This document shows, piece by piece, positions 1 through 9,076 of a DNA stretch of 37,917 nt. Each line of letters opens with the position of its first letter. The stretch's first letter is position 1. The notes under the pieces were generated by a model. It was not told the DNA's origin. It was given only the letters and a program-made list of their open reading frames with translations, and did no database searches. The position numbers were made by a program, and so were the translations under genes. The stretch is from an uncultured Bacteroidales bacterium. Its GTDB lineage: Bacteria; Bacteroidota; Bacteroidia; Bacteroidales; F082. Location of the stretch: positions 1-37,917 of the forward strand of contig CAMYVD010000015.1 in the NCBI GenBank assembly GCA_947302205.1. Direction: 5' to 3'.

Positions 1-54
<54 letters not shown>

Positions 55-70
55 TCATTGTTTGCGGATG

Positions 71-100
71 CAAAAATACAGCTTTTTTTGAAACCGACAA
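71..100 (-). promoter_or_regulatory. Promoter of tRNA-Phe
   Basis: On the minus strand TATTTTTG (78-71) fits the Bacteroidota -7 consensus TAnnTTTG. A TTG lies at 100-98 with a 19-bp spacer. It sits about 17 bases upstream of the mature tRNA 5' end, which suits a short leader. Confidence 0.65.
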
Positions 101-158
101 TATTTTTTTCAAAAATTTCAGTTTTTTTTCGGATATTTGCACCCCGAAACAGATTATA

Positions 159-1451
159 ATGAAGAATCACAAGAGGATAAAACTGATATTCACGCTGCTG
201 CTTGCTGTCCTATGCACTGGAGCCTTTGCACAAGGCGACATCGATTCGCCGTATTCATTATTCGGTGTCGGACAGTTGAGGGAAGGAACCATGAACGGCC
301 GCCTCAAAGGCATGGGTGGTGTGGCCAACGCCATGGGTGACAAAGCCATGATCAACACCGCTAATCCGGCTACGTACGCGATGATTGACACTTTGGCATT
401 CCTGTTTGATGCGGGATTGTACTTCAAGTCATCCTCATTCAGCACCTCCGCCCTGACGGAAAAGGCTGCCGGTGCCTCGTTCGACTATGTAGCCATGGGC
501 TTTGCCCTCACCAATTGGTGGAAGATGGCCGTTGGCGCCCAACCCTACAGCAACGTAGGTTACAATATTGAGACTTCTTTCTACGACCCATCCATAGGCA
601 AGTATTCCGAGGTGTTCAAAGGTGAGGGCGGCTTGAACCAAGTCTTTTGGGGCAATGGCTTCCGTCTTGGCAAGCACTTCTCGATAGGTGGCAATGCCAG
701 TTACATTTTCGGCGACAGCAAGTCAACCACCACAGTGCTTTATCCAGACACTTCTTTTATGATCTGCACACGCCGCAGCCGCGATTTCATGGTACGTTCC
801 TTTATGTTCGATTATGGTGTGATGTACCAAGGCAATCTGGGCAACGACCTTACCCTCTCTGTGGGCGCTACCTACAAGCAAAAAATCAACCTCAGGGGAA
901 TTCAAACCACGTTCATTCGCTCCATCGAAGAAACGGACAATACGATAACGACTGAATATCTGATTGACACCATCGCCTATAATGTTGATAAAAATGCCCG
1001 TTATACCATGCCTCATGGCATTGGTTTTGGCATAGCCCTTCAAAAAAACAATCGCTGGACCATAGGTGCCGACTTTAATTGGGCCCAATGGAGCGCCTTT
1101 GCGAAAAACGGTGTGAACCAAGGCTTGCAAGATTCTTGGAATGTGGCTATTGGTGCTGAGTTTTTGCCCAAATCAACCTCGTTGTCAAGCTATTGGACAA
1201 AGGTGGCATACCGTGTAGGTGGCTTTTATGAACAGACGTTCCTGAATATTGACGGTACCTCCATTAATAAAATAGGTGCTACCATTGGAGCGACTTTACC
1301 GGTGCCCAAAACGATGTCAAAAGTAAATGTTGGGCTGGAGTTTGGACATTGTGGCACGAAATCTGCAAACCTCATCCAAGAGGATTACATCAAACTGAAC
1401 GTCGGCGTCTCCATTTTCGAGCGTTGGTTCGTGAAGCGGATGTATAAGTAA
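159..1451 (+). CDS. FadL-like outer-membrane beta-barrel protein
   Basis: A 430-residue protein with a Sec signal peptide (cut near residue 25, after GAFA-QG). The mature start SPYSLFGVGQ followed by a Gly/Asn-rich segment with NPATYA (about residues 60-80) is typical of a Bacteroidales outer-membrane protein family resembling FadL/OMPP1 transporters. The rest alternates hydrophobic and polar residues as in a beta-barrel, and the C-terminus is short and basic after an aromatic-rich strand. It is the first gene of an envelope block followed 31 bases later by a TPR protein and then lptC, an order I know from other Bacteroidales. The substrate is unknown. A degenerate -7 (GATATTTG, 132-139) lies upstream. 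An ATG at 137 opens only a short out-of-frame ORF. Confidence 0.85.
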   Translation: MKNHKRIKLIFTLLLAVLCTGAFAQGDIDSPYSLFGVGQLREGTMNGRLKGMGGVANAMGDKAMINTANPATYAMIDTLAFLFDAGLYFKSSSFSTSALTEKAAGASFDYVAMGFALTNWWKMAVGAQPYSNVGYNIETSFYDPSIGKYSEVFKGEGGLNQVFWGNGFRLGKHFSIGGNASYIFGDSKSTTTVLYPDTSFMICTRRSRDFMVRSFMFDYGVMYQGNLGNDLTLSVGATYKQKINLRGIQTTFIRSIEETDNTITTEYLIDTIAYNVDKNARYTMPHGIGFGIALQKNNRWTIGADFNWAQWSAFAKNGVNQGLQDSWNVAIGAEFLPKSTSLSSYWTKVAYRVGGFYEQTFLNIDGTSINKIGATIGATLPVPKTMSKVNVGLEFGHCGTKSANLIQEDYIKLNVGVSIFERWFVKRMYK

Positions 1452-1482
1452 AGAAAAGTTAAACCATAAAAATACAAGAGAG

Positions 1483-2934
1483 ATGAAAACAAGAAGATTT
1501 GCAATCCTGGCTGTTATCTTAGGAATGGCTTTCGGCGTTTCCGCACAGGATGTAACTGAATCCAAGTATGGTGCCGACAGCGTGAATTGCGTCACCAAGC
1601 TTTCGATTTATCGTGAATATTTTAAGCAATGGGAAGCTACCAAGTACTCTCCCGAATCCGTTAGCGGTGAGATGATTGAAGCTTGGCGTGAGGTGTTTCT
1701 TTCATGCCCCCGTTCCAGCCAGCTGATCTATACCAATGGTGAGAAAATCCTGGATTATCTCATTCGTAAGAACCCTAAAGACAAAGACGCATACATCGAC
1801 ACGCTCTGCCTGCTGATGGATACCAGAATCCAGTGCTTCCCGAATGATCCTAAGACGGGTCTGTCGCAAGTGGCAAGCATCATGGGTCGTAAGGGAATGT
1901 TGATCTATAATTACAACAAAAAACGTTACGAAGAAGCCTACAATGTGCTGAAAGCAGCCGTCGCCCTGGATCCTTCGCAGCTGCAAGGCGCTTTCATCGA
2001 CGCTTATTTCAAGGCTACCATTGACATGGTGAACAACGAGAAAGAAGAGAAGATGACCATTATCAATGTGTATCAGGAACTTACTGATGTGCTTGATGGC
2101 AATATCAAGGTGCTAGCCGAGAAGGAAACCCAACTGCTTGAAGCCAGAACCAATGCCGAGGAATCAAACGATGCTGAAGCCGTCGCCAGTTTCGATAAGC
2201 AGATTGAGAAGAACGAGAAGTCCATTGTCAACTATAAAGGTGTGAAGAACAACGTGGATAACCTGTTCCAACCCTACGCTTCATGCGAAGACCTGATCAA
2301 GGTGTTCTCTGCAAAGATGGCCGAAACGCCTGACGATGTCAACCTGCTGAAACGCATTACCACCATCCTTGACAAGAAGGACTGCACCGATTCCAAGCTC
2401 TTCCTTGACGCCAGTAAGAACCTCTATGAACTTGAACCCAGCCCTGAAGCCGCTTACAACATCGGTATCCAGGAGTTCAAGAACAAGAGATACAACGAAG
2501 CTGCCAAGTACTTTGAACAGGCTACCGCTTCTGAAAACAACGACCGCGTTTACCGCGCCTACCGTAACCTGGCTTTCTGCCACCAAAACGTAGGTAGTTT
2601 CGGCAAAGCCCGTGAGGCAGCCAAGAAAGCTTCTCAAGTCGACCCGACAGCAGGCGAACCTTACCTCATCATCGCTCAGCTCTATGCTGAAAGCGGTAAG
2701 CAGTTCAGCGGCGATGTCGAAAGCAAGGCCGTGTTCTGGGTAGCTGTTGACAAGTGCTTCAAGGCTAAGCAAATTGATCCTACGGTCGCTGACAGAGCCA
2801 ACGCTTTGATTCACGCTTACTCACAGCACTTCCCGTCAACTGAAACCATCTTCTTCAACGACTATGCGGAAGGCCAGTCCTTCACCGTCGGAGGTTGGAT
2901 CAATGAAACGACTACCATCAGAGCCGCGAAATAA
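1483..2934 (+). CDS. Secreted/periplasmic tetratricopeptide-repeat protein
   Basis: 483 residues with an N-terminal signal peptide (basic start, hydrophobic core, cut near VSA-QD at residue 22). The middle is helical and charged, including a Lys/Glu-rich stretch around residues 185-260 that could form a coiled coil. Clear TPR units occur at about residues 318-410 (YNIGIQEFKNKRYNEAAKYF, then a second helix pair ending in DPT). TPR proteins are scaffolds; no enzymatic motif is seen. It lies between the barrel protein and lptC and overlaps lptC by 32 bases, so it probably serves envelope assembly, but that is inferred from position only. Confidence 0.85.
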   Translation: MKTRRFAILAVILGMAFGVSAQDVTESKYGADSVNCVTKLSIYREYFKQWEATKYSPESVSGEMIEAWREVFLSCPRSSQLIYTNGEKILDYLIRKNPKDKDAYIDTLCLLMDTRIQCFPNDPKTGLSQVASIMGRKGMLIYNYNKKRYEEAYNVLKAAVALDPSQLQGAFIDAYFKATIDMVNNEKEEKMTIINVYQELTDVLDGNIKVLAEKETQLLEARTNAEESNDAEAVASFDKQIEKNEKSIVNYKGVKNNVDNLFQPYASCEDLIKVFSAKMAETPDDVNLLKRITTILDKKDCTDSKLFLDASKNLYELEPSPEAAYNIGIQEFKNKRYNEAAKYFEQATASENNDRVYRAYRNLAFCHQNVGSFGKAREAAKKASQVDPTAGEPYLIIAQLYAESGKQFSGDVESKAVFWVAVDKCFKAKQIDPTVADRANALIHAYSQHFPSTETIFFNDYAEGQSFTVGGWINETTTIRAAK

Positions 2935-3487
2935 ATCGGGACGATTCCTACTATGCAACATCACAGCCTTTTTGGCTGTGATGTTGTTTTCGTGTGGGAA
3001 CCCCAATTCGGTCATCCAGCAGTTGGCTTCCGACGATACGCTGTCGGGTGTTGTCGCATACGACATCGTTTACTATCGCAGCGACTCGGGCATCGTGCAG
3101 GTGGCATTGACCGCGCCGATGATGGTCAACCAAGGAAACGATACCAGCTATCTTGAATTCCCCCAGGGCTTTCATGCCCAAATCTTTAACAACAGGCATC
3201 AGGTGGTTTCTGAAATCAGTGCCGATTACGGCATCAACCATAGCAAAGAGCGCGTCGTTGAAGCCGTGGGCAACGTCTGTGTCGAAAACCGCGAAAAAGG
3301 ACAGAGCATGTACTCCGACCGCCTGTATTGGTATCAGGATACCAAGATGATCTACACCCGTTCGAAAGTAAGGATTATCATGCCCGACAAGGACATTACT
3401 GGCGACAGTCTGGTGGCGGGCGAAAACTTTGAGGAGTACACCATTTACAATAGTCAGGCTACATTTGAAGTGGAGGACGAAGGATGA
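2903..3487 (+). CDS. lptC: LptC-like lipoprotein (LPS export periplasmic component)
   Basis: 194 residues from the ATG at 2903, preferred over an upstream in-frame ATG at 2864 because a GGAGG-type site stands just before it and the N-terminus then makes a sensible lipoprotein signal. The lipobox is LFSC with Cys31 as the lipidated residue. The remainder is beta-rich, with a stretch YDIVYYRSDSGIVQVALTAP and a second AnYGinH/vVEavGNVcV block that resembles the LptC/OstA jellyroll in Bacteroidales proteins. LptC takes lipid A-linked polysaccharide from LptBFG and hands it to LptA. The gene overlaps the TPR gene upstream (other frame) and the CNNM gene downstream by ATGA, indicating translational coupling. 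Confidence 0.8.
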   Translation: MKRLPSEPRNKSGRFLLCNITAFLAVMLFSCGNPNSVIQQLASDDTLSGVVAYDIVYYRSDSGIVQVALTAPMMVNQGNDTSYLEFPQGFHAQIFNNRHQVVSEISADYGINHSKERVVEAVGNVCVENREKGQSMYSDRLYWYQDTKMIYTRSKVRIIMPDKDITGDSLVAGENFEEYTIYNSQATFEVEDEG

Positions 3488-4764
3488 GTGATTGGATTAT
3501 AGTCGTCATCACGCTTTTTTTCTCGGCTCTGTGCTCGGGGCTTGAGATTGCCTTCAATAGCACCAACAGGCTTCAATTGGAGGTCGATCTGAAGAAAAAT
3601 AAGTTCTCGGCCAAGATCGTCAGCCTGTTTTTCAAACGGCAGTCGCACTTCATTACCTCGTTGCTCATTGGTAACAACATCGCGAACATTGTTTACGGTA
3701 TCGCCATGGCACGATTGCTGCGTCCTGTCGTGGTTTGGATGCTTCCCGCCTCGCTTGAGTTGGAGTTTTTCATTCTGTTGTTGCAATCCATCTTTTCGAC
3801 CCTGATCGTGCTGGTGCTGGCGGAGTTTCTTCCCAAGATCCTGTTCCGCATCAATCCAAACGCCATCCTGTCGTTTTTTGCCTTTCCAACCGTAGTCGTT
3901 TACTATTTGCTCTATCCCTTGACTTTGATCTACTCGGGTGTTGCCGCCTTGATCATCCGGGTGTTTTTCGGCATGAAGGTGGATCAGCAGAAATACCAAA
4001 TCAGCACCGTCGATTTTGATGACTATATCACTGAATATGCCGATCCCAAGGAGGCCGACGAGGACATTCAGCAAGAAATCCAGCTGTTCCAGAACGCCAT
4101 GGACTTCCGTTCGGTGAAATTGCGCGAGTGCATGGGCCCGCGTAACGAAATCGAATCGGTGAAGATCACTGACGACATCCGCTTCATCAAGGATCGTTTT
4201 GAGGAAACCAAACACTCCAAACTGATCGTTTATTCCGATACGATTGACAATATCGTGGGTTACATCCACCTTAACGATGTGGTCAACGCCATTGCGAACA
4301 GCAAGAACCTCACTACTGCCGACTTGGTTAGGCCTATCGATTTTTTCCCGGAAACGTATACGGCCGACCGTCTGCTGAAGCACTTCATCCAAAAGCATCA
4401 GGGTGTGGCGGTGGTCGTCGATGAGTTCGGCGGCACTGCGGGTATCGTCACCATGGAAGACGTGATCGAAGAGATTTTCGGTGAAATTGAAGATGAATAC
4501 GATGAGGAAGAGGAGACCGAAGAAGTGGTCAAGGAAGACACCTACGTGTTCTCGGCCCGTTTGGAGATCGATTACCTGAACGAGACCTATAAGCTCGACC
4601 TTCCTGTGTCGGACGATTATGAGACCTTGGCCGGAATGATTCTTCATTTCTATGAGAACATTCCTGAAGTGGGTGAGGAGCTGGTCATCGGGAACTATAA
4701 AATCAAGGTGCTCAAGGCCACTGACATGAAATTGGAAGAGGTTGAATTGAAGCGTGTTCAGTGA
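3484..4764 (+). CDS. CNNM/CorC (HlyC-type) membrane protein
   Basis: 426 residues. Residues 1-185 form a DUF21/CNNM transmembrane domain with the hallmark CSGLEIAFNSTNR near residue 17 and GNNIANIVYG. A pair of CBS modules follows (about 205-325, with DEFGGTAGIVTMEDVIEEIFGEI), then an acidic linker and a C-terminal CorC_HlyC domain (about 345-425). Members of this family are linked to Mg2+/divalent ion transport or its control; some relatives (GldE) act in gliding. The start overlaps the lptC stop (ATGA). The order lptC, CNNM, ppiD recurs in Bacteroidales. Substrate specificity cannot be read from the sequence. Confidence 0.9.
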   Translation: MSDWIIVVITLFFSALCSGLEIAFNSTNRLQLEVDLKKNKFSAKIVSLFFKRQSHFITSLLIGNNIANIVYGIAMARLLRPVVVWMLPASLELEFFILLLQSIFSTLIVLVLAEFLPKILFRINPNAILSFFAFPTVVVYYLLYPLTLIYSGVAALIIRVFFGMKVDQQKYQISTVDFDDYITEYADPKEADEDIQQEIQLFQNAMDFRSVKLRECMGPRNEIESVKITDDIRFIKDRFEETKHSKLIVYSDTIDNIVGYIHLNDVVNAIANSKNLTTADLVRPIDFFPETYTADRLLKHFIQKHQGVAVVVDEFGGTAGIVTMEDVIEEIFGEIEDEYDEEEETEEVVKEDTYVFSARLEIDYLNETYKLDLPVSDDYETLAGMILHFYENIPEVGEELVIGNYKIKVLKATDMKLEEVELKRVQ

Positions 4765-4793
4765 AAGAAAAAAATAAAGTTGCATCAACTTTA

Positions 4794-4823
4794 TTGTGGA
4801 TTAAAATCCTTTTACTAAATTTG
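4794..4823 (+). promoter_or_regulatory. Promoter of the ppiD-like gene
   Basis: TTG (4794-4796) and TAAATTTG (4816-4823) with a 19-bp spacer match the Bacteroidota -33/-7 pattern. The A+T-rich leader runs to the ATG at 4868, so this gene has its own promoter in addition to any read-through from the operon. Confidence 0.7.
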
Positions 4824-4867
4824 CAGGCTCAAATTTTGAATAATTATTAATTATATAGCATTAAATT

Positions 4868-6991
4868 ATGGCAGCAATTGAAAAAATCAGAAAGCGTTCA
4901 GGATTGTTGATCGCAATCATCGGTCTTGCCTTGTTGGCGTTCGTCCTGCAAGACCTTTTCCAGAGCACTGGTAGACACCGCGAGTACAACGTGGCCGTCA
5001 TCGATGGAGAGAAGATCCCCTACAAGGATTTCGAGGATCTGAAGAACAAGAATCTGGAAAACATGAAGAGAAGCTATGGCAACAGCCTCACTTCCTCACA
5101 GACCTACAGCGTTTACAACAGCACGCTTGAACAGATGATCAAGGATCACATTATGACCAAGGAATACGATGCCATTGGAATGAATGTGACAAGCGATGAG
5201 CTTTACGACCAGTTTGTGGGCGACGAACCTCATCAGTGGGTGGTCCAGAATTTCTCCGACGCCAACGGCAACTTCGACCGTGCAACGCTCGAGAACTACA
5301 TGCAACAGTTGGAAAATGCCCCAATCGAATATCGCACCCAGTGGGTTGATTTCGAAAACGCCGTCAAGGATAATAGACTTCAGACCAAGTTCGAAAACCT
5401 TGTCAAGGCTTCCTATATGGTTCCTGAAAAGTTGGCCAAGAAGTATTATGACAACAAGAACGTGAAGGCTTCGGCTGAAGTGGTGGCTCTGCGTTATTCA
5501 ACCATCCCTGATTCAACCGTTACCGTTACCGACAAGGATAACCGTAAGTTCTACGAGGAAAACAAGTACAAGTACGAAACCGACGAGACCCGTGCCATCG
5601 ACTATGTGGTGTTCGACATCAAGCCGTCAGCACAGGACGATCAAGATGCCCGCGCTTTTGTTGAGGGCATGAAGGCTGACTTTACTGCCACCGACAACGT
5701 GGCCAGCTTCGTCAACGCCAACTCCGACCAGCGTTATGACAGCACTTGGATGGGCCGCACAGCCGTTCCCGCCGCTATCGAAACTGTGGTTTTCGATGAA
5801 GGCAACCAGCCTGGTTTCGTTTACGGTCCATATTTCGACAACGAATCCTACAACTTGGTTCGCATCGTTGACCTGCAGAACCGTGCCGACTCACTGAAGG
5901 CCAGCCATATCTTGATTTCCTATAAGGGTGCACTCCGCAGCATGGACACTGTCAATACCAAGGAAAGAGCTCAGGCGATCGCTGACAGCTTGCTCGTCGT
6001 ATTGAAGAAGAACGCCAAGAACACCGAACTCTTTGGCGAGCTCGCCACTGAGATGTCGGCTGACAAGGCTTCGGCTGAAAAGGGCGGCGATTTGGATTGG
6101 TTCACCGACGGCATGATGGTGTATGCCTTCAACGAGTTCGTGATGGACAATGCAGTGGGTCAGATGGGCGTTGTTGAGACTCCTTTTGGCTTCCACGTCA
6201 TCAAGGTGACAGGTAAGACCGAGATGCAGCCCAAGGCTCGTCTCGCCATCTTGAAGCATGATCTCACCTTCAGCACCAAGACCTATCAGGATATGTTTGC
6301 CGTGGCTAACAAGTTCGTCACTGAAAACCGCACTTTGGATCAGTTCAACGCAGCTGTTGAGGCTGAGGGTATGACCAAGCGCACCATGCCTCGCCTGAAC
6401 GCTTCAACCTATCAGATTACTGGCATCGACAACCCACGTCAGATTGTCCGTTGGGCATTTGATGACAAGACTAAGGTTGGTGAAGTTTCATCCATCTTCG
6501 AACTTGACAACATGTTCGTTGTGGCTGCTTTGACCGAGATCGTTCCTGAAGGCTATGCTCCTATCGAGAAGATTGCCGAGCAGTCGAAGTACCAGATTCT
6601 CAACAAGAAGAAAGGTGAGGTTGCCGTTGAGAAGATGAAGGCTTGTGGCACCGATTACGACCGTATGGTCAGCGAGTTGGGTGCTGAGAGCACTACCGTT
6701 AACGATGTCAACATGGAAAGCCGTGGCGTTGGTAACTTCGGCGTCGAAAGCGACATCGTCGGTACCATCATGGGTATGAAGGACGGCGAAGTGGTCGGTC
6801 CAGTTGCCGGTAACACCAGCGCTTTCATCATCAAGAACGTGAAGATTGCCGGAACACCCGAAGAGGTTGACCTGAGCGCTATCCATAGAGAAAAGAAAGC
6901 CCAGTTCGACAACAGAGTGTTGAACAACGGCGTTTACAACGCTCTCCGCAACAATGCCAAGATTGAGGATAATAGAGTGATCTTCTATTAA
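4868..6991 (+). CDS. ppiD: PpiD/SurA-type periplasmic peptidyl-prolyl isomerase
   Basis: 707 residues. One N-terminal membrane anchor (about residues 13-31, LLIAIIGLALLAFVLQDLF) is followed by a SurA_N/PpiD-type helical chaperone region and a parvulin (PpiC) domain at about 343-450, recognised by SLKASHILISY, the loop AEKGGDLDWF and the end FGFHVIKV. A second, weaker PPIase-like or chaperone segment fills the C-terminus. PpiD-type proteins assist folding of outer-membrane and secreted proteins at the periplasmic face of the inner membrane, which fits the envelope block upstream. Codon use is strongly biased, suggesting high expression. The stop is followed at once by a heptamer array and a strong terminator. 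Confidence 0.92.
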   Translation: MAAIEKIRKRSGLLIAIIGLALLAFVLQDLFQSTGRHREYNVAVIDGEKIPYKDFEDLKNKNLENMKRSYGNSLTSSQTYSVYNSTLEQMIKDHIMTKEYDAIGMNVTSDELYDQFVGDEPHQWVVQNFSDANGNFDRATLENYMQQLENAPIEYRTQWVDFENAVKDNRLQTKFENLVKASYMVPEKLAKKYYDNKNVKASAEVVALRYSTIPDSTVTVTDKDNRKFYEENKYKYETDETRAIDYVVFDIKPSAQDDQDARAFVEGMKADFTATDNVASFVNANSDQRYDSTWMGRTAVPAAIETVVFDEGNQPGFVYGPYFDNESYNLVRIVDLQNRADSLKASHILISYKGALRSMDTVNTKERAQAIADSLLVVLKKNAKNTELFGELATEMSADKASAEKGGDLDWFTDGMMVYAFNEFVMDNAVGQMGVVETPFGFHVIKVTGKTEMQPKARLAILKHDLTFSTKTYQDMFAVANKFVTENRTLDQFNAAVEAEGMTKRTMPRLNASTYQITGIDNPRQIVRWAFDDKTKVGEVSSIFELDNMFVVAALTEIVPEGYAPIEKIAEQSKYQILNKKKGEVAVEKMKACGTDYDRMVSELGAESTTVNDVNMESRGVGNFGVESDIVGTIMGMKDGEVVGPVAGNTSAFIIKNVKIAGTPEEVDLSAIHREKKAQFDNRVLNNGVYNALRNNAKIEDNRVIFY

Positions 6992-7039
6992 GAAGGCAGA
7001 AGGCAGAAGGCAGAAGACAGAAGTCGGAAGACGGAAGTC
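6991..7039 (+). repeat. Seven tandem heptamers (RGAAGNC) after the ppiD stop
   Basis: Starting on the last base of the ppiD stop codon, seven head-to-tail 7-mers can be read: AGAAGGC three times, then AGAAGAC, AGAAGTC, GGAAGAC, GGAAGTC. Degenerate 7-mers of the same family in the opposite orientation (GTCTTCT, GGTCTCC, TATCTTC at 7086-7106) sit directly behind the stop of the convergent C69 peptidase gene. Confidence 0.85.
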
Positions 7040-7042
7040 TAC

Positions 7043-7080
7043 AAGAAAAGGGATGGTTCCAACGAACCATCCCTTTTCTT
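7043..7080. terminator. Bidirectional intrinsic terminator
   Basis: A perfect 17-bp stem (7043-7059 with 7064-7080) closes a 4-nt loop CAAC. The stem starts AAGAAAAGGG and ends CCCTTTTCTT, so a T-rich 3' side exists in both directions. It separates the convergent ppiD and C69 peptidase genes. Confidence 0.9.
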
Positions 7081-7107
7081 ATGCTGTCTTCTGGTCTCCT
7101 ATCTTCT

Positions 7108-8712
7108 TCAGAATCCCATACTGAACCAGTACCAGAACTGGCTTTCCATTTCTCTCCAGGTCTGGCGTGCGGCAGCGGCGAAGTCCTTGGTGTATTGGTT
7201 GAGCACCTTGGTGGCTTCGTCTTTCTTGCCATCGTTGAGCAGGGCTTGGGCTTTCTGCTCCATAGCGGGAATCTCTTCAAAAGCTTTGTCCTCGAGGCGT
7301 TTGGCGTTGCCCATCAGGACGGGTTTGGTACGTCCCCACATCACGGTGGCAAGCTTGTTGGCCTTGCGGTAGTGCCAGATCCAAGCTTCTTCGCGATAGC
7401 GCAACTGACCGCATTTGTCGAAGCCTTCGGGCAGGGTGGTGGAACCTGAGAAGATGGGGATGCGAGGGCTCTGTCCTGGGTTGTCGCAAGCCATCCAGCA
7501 GATTGCGCCAATCTCGTCAGGCACCCAGCTGCGGCATTGGATGATGGTATGGTAGCTGCTCCAGGCCACGGCTACGGTACGCTGGAACTTCACGGTTTCA
7601 GGTGCCAGGAAGTTCAAGGTGCTTTGCATGGTGCCGTTCATCCATGGGTTGGCGATAGGGCTGATGATGGTGTCTTCCTTGACACTGCCGTCGTCTTGGC
7701 GTTTCTTGCTCACCATCTTGATGTTGCGGGTCATGTCCATGTCGGTGCCTTCGTAGGTGCTGCGGAAGAGTTCCATCACCTTGCGCACGTCGACGTTTTC
7801 ATCGGGTTTCACCGAGAAGGGCAGTTCGGGCATGTCGCGGTTGAGGTTCAAAGAAGGAGCCAGTTGGCTGAGGATGAAGAACTCGCGGTCACTGTAGTTC
7901 TTGCCGCCGCCGTACTCGGCACGGAAAGCCTTCCAGAAAATGAACTCGCCTTCGCCGTCCCAGAGGCCGTATTTCTTGGCTACTTTCTCGCAGTTGTCGG
8001 AGCAGTAAAAGTCCTTGCTCTTGCGCTCCAGTTTGCCGATGCGGGCAATGTTGGCGCTAACGCCCACCTCGTCATCGGGAATGCGTTTGGCGGCCCACAC
8101 GCCACCGATTTGGTCCGGACCTTCGCCAAGGATTTCCATTTGCCACACCTCGTTCTTATCGGCAATGGTGATGCATTCGCCGCCGTCACCGTAGCCATAT
8201 TCCTTCACCAGTTTGCCGATGAGTTTGATGGCATCGCGGGCGTTGTCGCAACGCATCAAGGCGACACGCTCAAGCTCTTCAATCATGAACATGCCGTTTT
8301 CGTTAACTAAGGTGTCTGGGCCCGAGAAGGTTGTCTCGCCGATGGCCAGTTGTTTTTCGTTAAGGCAGGGATAAGCGGTGTTGAGGTAGGCATAAGTGTG
8401 TTCTACCTGTGGGATCTCACCGGCGAGTTCCACTTTGCGGTTGTCAAAGGGGTCTTCGGTGTGCATGGTGCCTTTGTACACCTTATGCATCTCGCCTTTC
8501 TCATGATCTGCAGCGGCTTCCCAGCGCATCCAAGTGCGGTAGCGACCGTCGCAAGTGTGAGAGGTGATCACAGAGCCATCGGTGGAGGCGTTTTTGCCCA
8601 CCATGATGCTGGTGCAGCAGGCTCCGACGTACATTTCTTGGTCTTCCTGGGCCTTCACATTGAAGCCGATGAGCAGGAGACCGACTAAAAGTAGTGATTT
8701 GAGTTTGAACAT
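7108..8712 (-). CDS. Secreted C69-family dipeptidase
   Basis: 534 residues. A Sec signal peptide ends at about residue 21 (NVKA-QE). The mature N-terminus carries the Ntn-hydrolase nucleophile motif GACCTSIMVGKNASTDGS; Cys33 (the one before Thr) is the likely catalytic residue, Cys32 the alternative. Further family landmarks are LNEKQLAIGETTFSG, the Cys/Asp-rich GDGGECITIADKNEVWQMEI and VGVSANIARIG. C69 enzymes (PepD/DipA type) cleave dipeptides after self-removal of residues before the Cys. A secreted form suits growth on peptides, like the tryptophanase nearby. Convergent with ppiD. The start at 8712 is the only one giving a signal peptide. Confidence 0.9.
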   Translation of the reverse strand: MFKLKSLLLVGLLLIGFNVKAQEDQEMYVGACCTSIMVGKNASTDGSVITSHTCDGRYRTWMRWEAAADHEKGEMHKVYKGTMHTEDPFDNRKVELAGEIPQVEHTYAYLNTAYPCLNEKQLAIGETTFSGPDTLVNENGMFMIEELERVALMRCDNARDAIKLIGKLVKEYGYGDGGECITIADKNEVWQMEILGEGPDQIGGVWAAKRIPDDEVGVSANIARIGKLERKSKDFYCSDNCEKVAKKYGLWDGEGEFIFWKAFRAEYGGGKNYSDREFFILSQLAPSLNLNRDMPELPFSVKPDENVDVRKVMELFRSTYEGTDMDMTRNIKMVSKKRQDDGSVKEDTIISPIANPWMNGTMQSTLNFLAPETVKFQRTVAVAWSSYHTIIQCRSWVPDEIGAICWMACDNPGQSPRIPIFSGSTTLPEGFDKCGQLRYREEAWIWHYRKANKLATVMWGRTKPVLMGNAKRLEDKAFEEIPAMEQKAQALLNDGKKDEATKVLNQYTKDFAAAARQTWREMESQFWYWFSMGF

Positions 8713-8743
8713 GATGAAAATTCTATTGGATGATTTGAAGTTT

Positions 8744-8769
8744 CAAAGATAGGAAAAATATTTTTCCAA
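8744..8769 (-). promoter_or_regulatory. -7 box and palindromic operator candidate upstream of the C69 peptidase
   Basis: On the minus strand TATCTTTG (8751-8744) matches the -7 consensus. Immediately upstream is a perfect 16-bp palindrome GGAAAAATATTTTTCC (8752-8767), with TTGG at its upstream edge. The -33 spacing is short (about 15 bp), so promoter strength is uncertain. The palindrome lies where a repressor would block polymerase. Confidence 0.5.
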
Positions 8770-8786
8770 AATAAAGAATATGTTCA

Positions 8787-9033
8787 GCGCCCTTTTAGGG
8801 CGCGTTCTTTATGTACTTTTCTCTTGAAAGAAAAGTACCAAAAGTTCAAGGCCGACATGATCGGTTCTTCCGCACGCCTCTCTAAGTGGGTGAGATTCAA
8901 GGCGGGGAGTGCTTTCTTCGAAAGCAAACGCTCCGCTGAAGCTCCGCGCCCCGCCTTGAATCTCAACCCACTTAGTTCGGCTTTGGGCGAGCGCTTCCCC
9001 GCATGTCGGCCATGGCCCGCGCGCCTAGCCCGG
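8787..9033 (+). repeat. Structured GC-rich interspersed repeat, copy A
   Basis: The element reads, in order: palindrome GCGCCCT-TTT-AGGGCGC (8787-8803); hairpin GTACTTTT/AAAAGTAC (8813-8820 with 8831-8838); an outer helix GGCCGACATG (8850-8859) with CATGTCGGCC (9002-9011); a 26-bp inner helix (8882-8907 with 8949-8975, one bulge); a terminal hairpin TGCTTTC/GAAAGCA (8910-8916 with 8920-8926); and a GC-rich tail to about 9033. A second copy in opposite orientation lies at 12139-12487 with helices preserved by compensatory changes. ORFs over it are by-products of the palindromes. It may be a structured RNA, a mobile palindromic element, or a recombination or terminator site; nothing decides between these here. 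Confidence 0.8.
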
Positions 9034-9076
9034 GAGAGGTTCGTCGTTCTTAATGGTAATAAAAAGCTTTTTGGTC

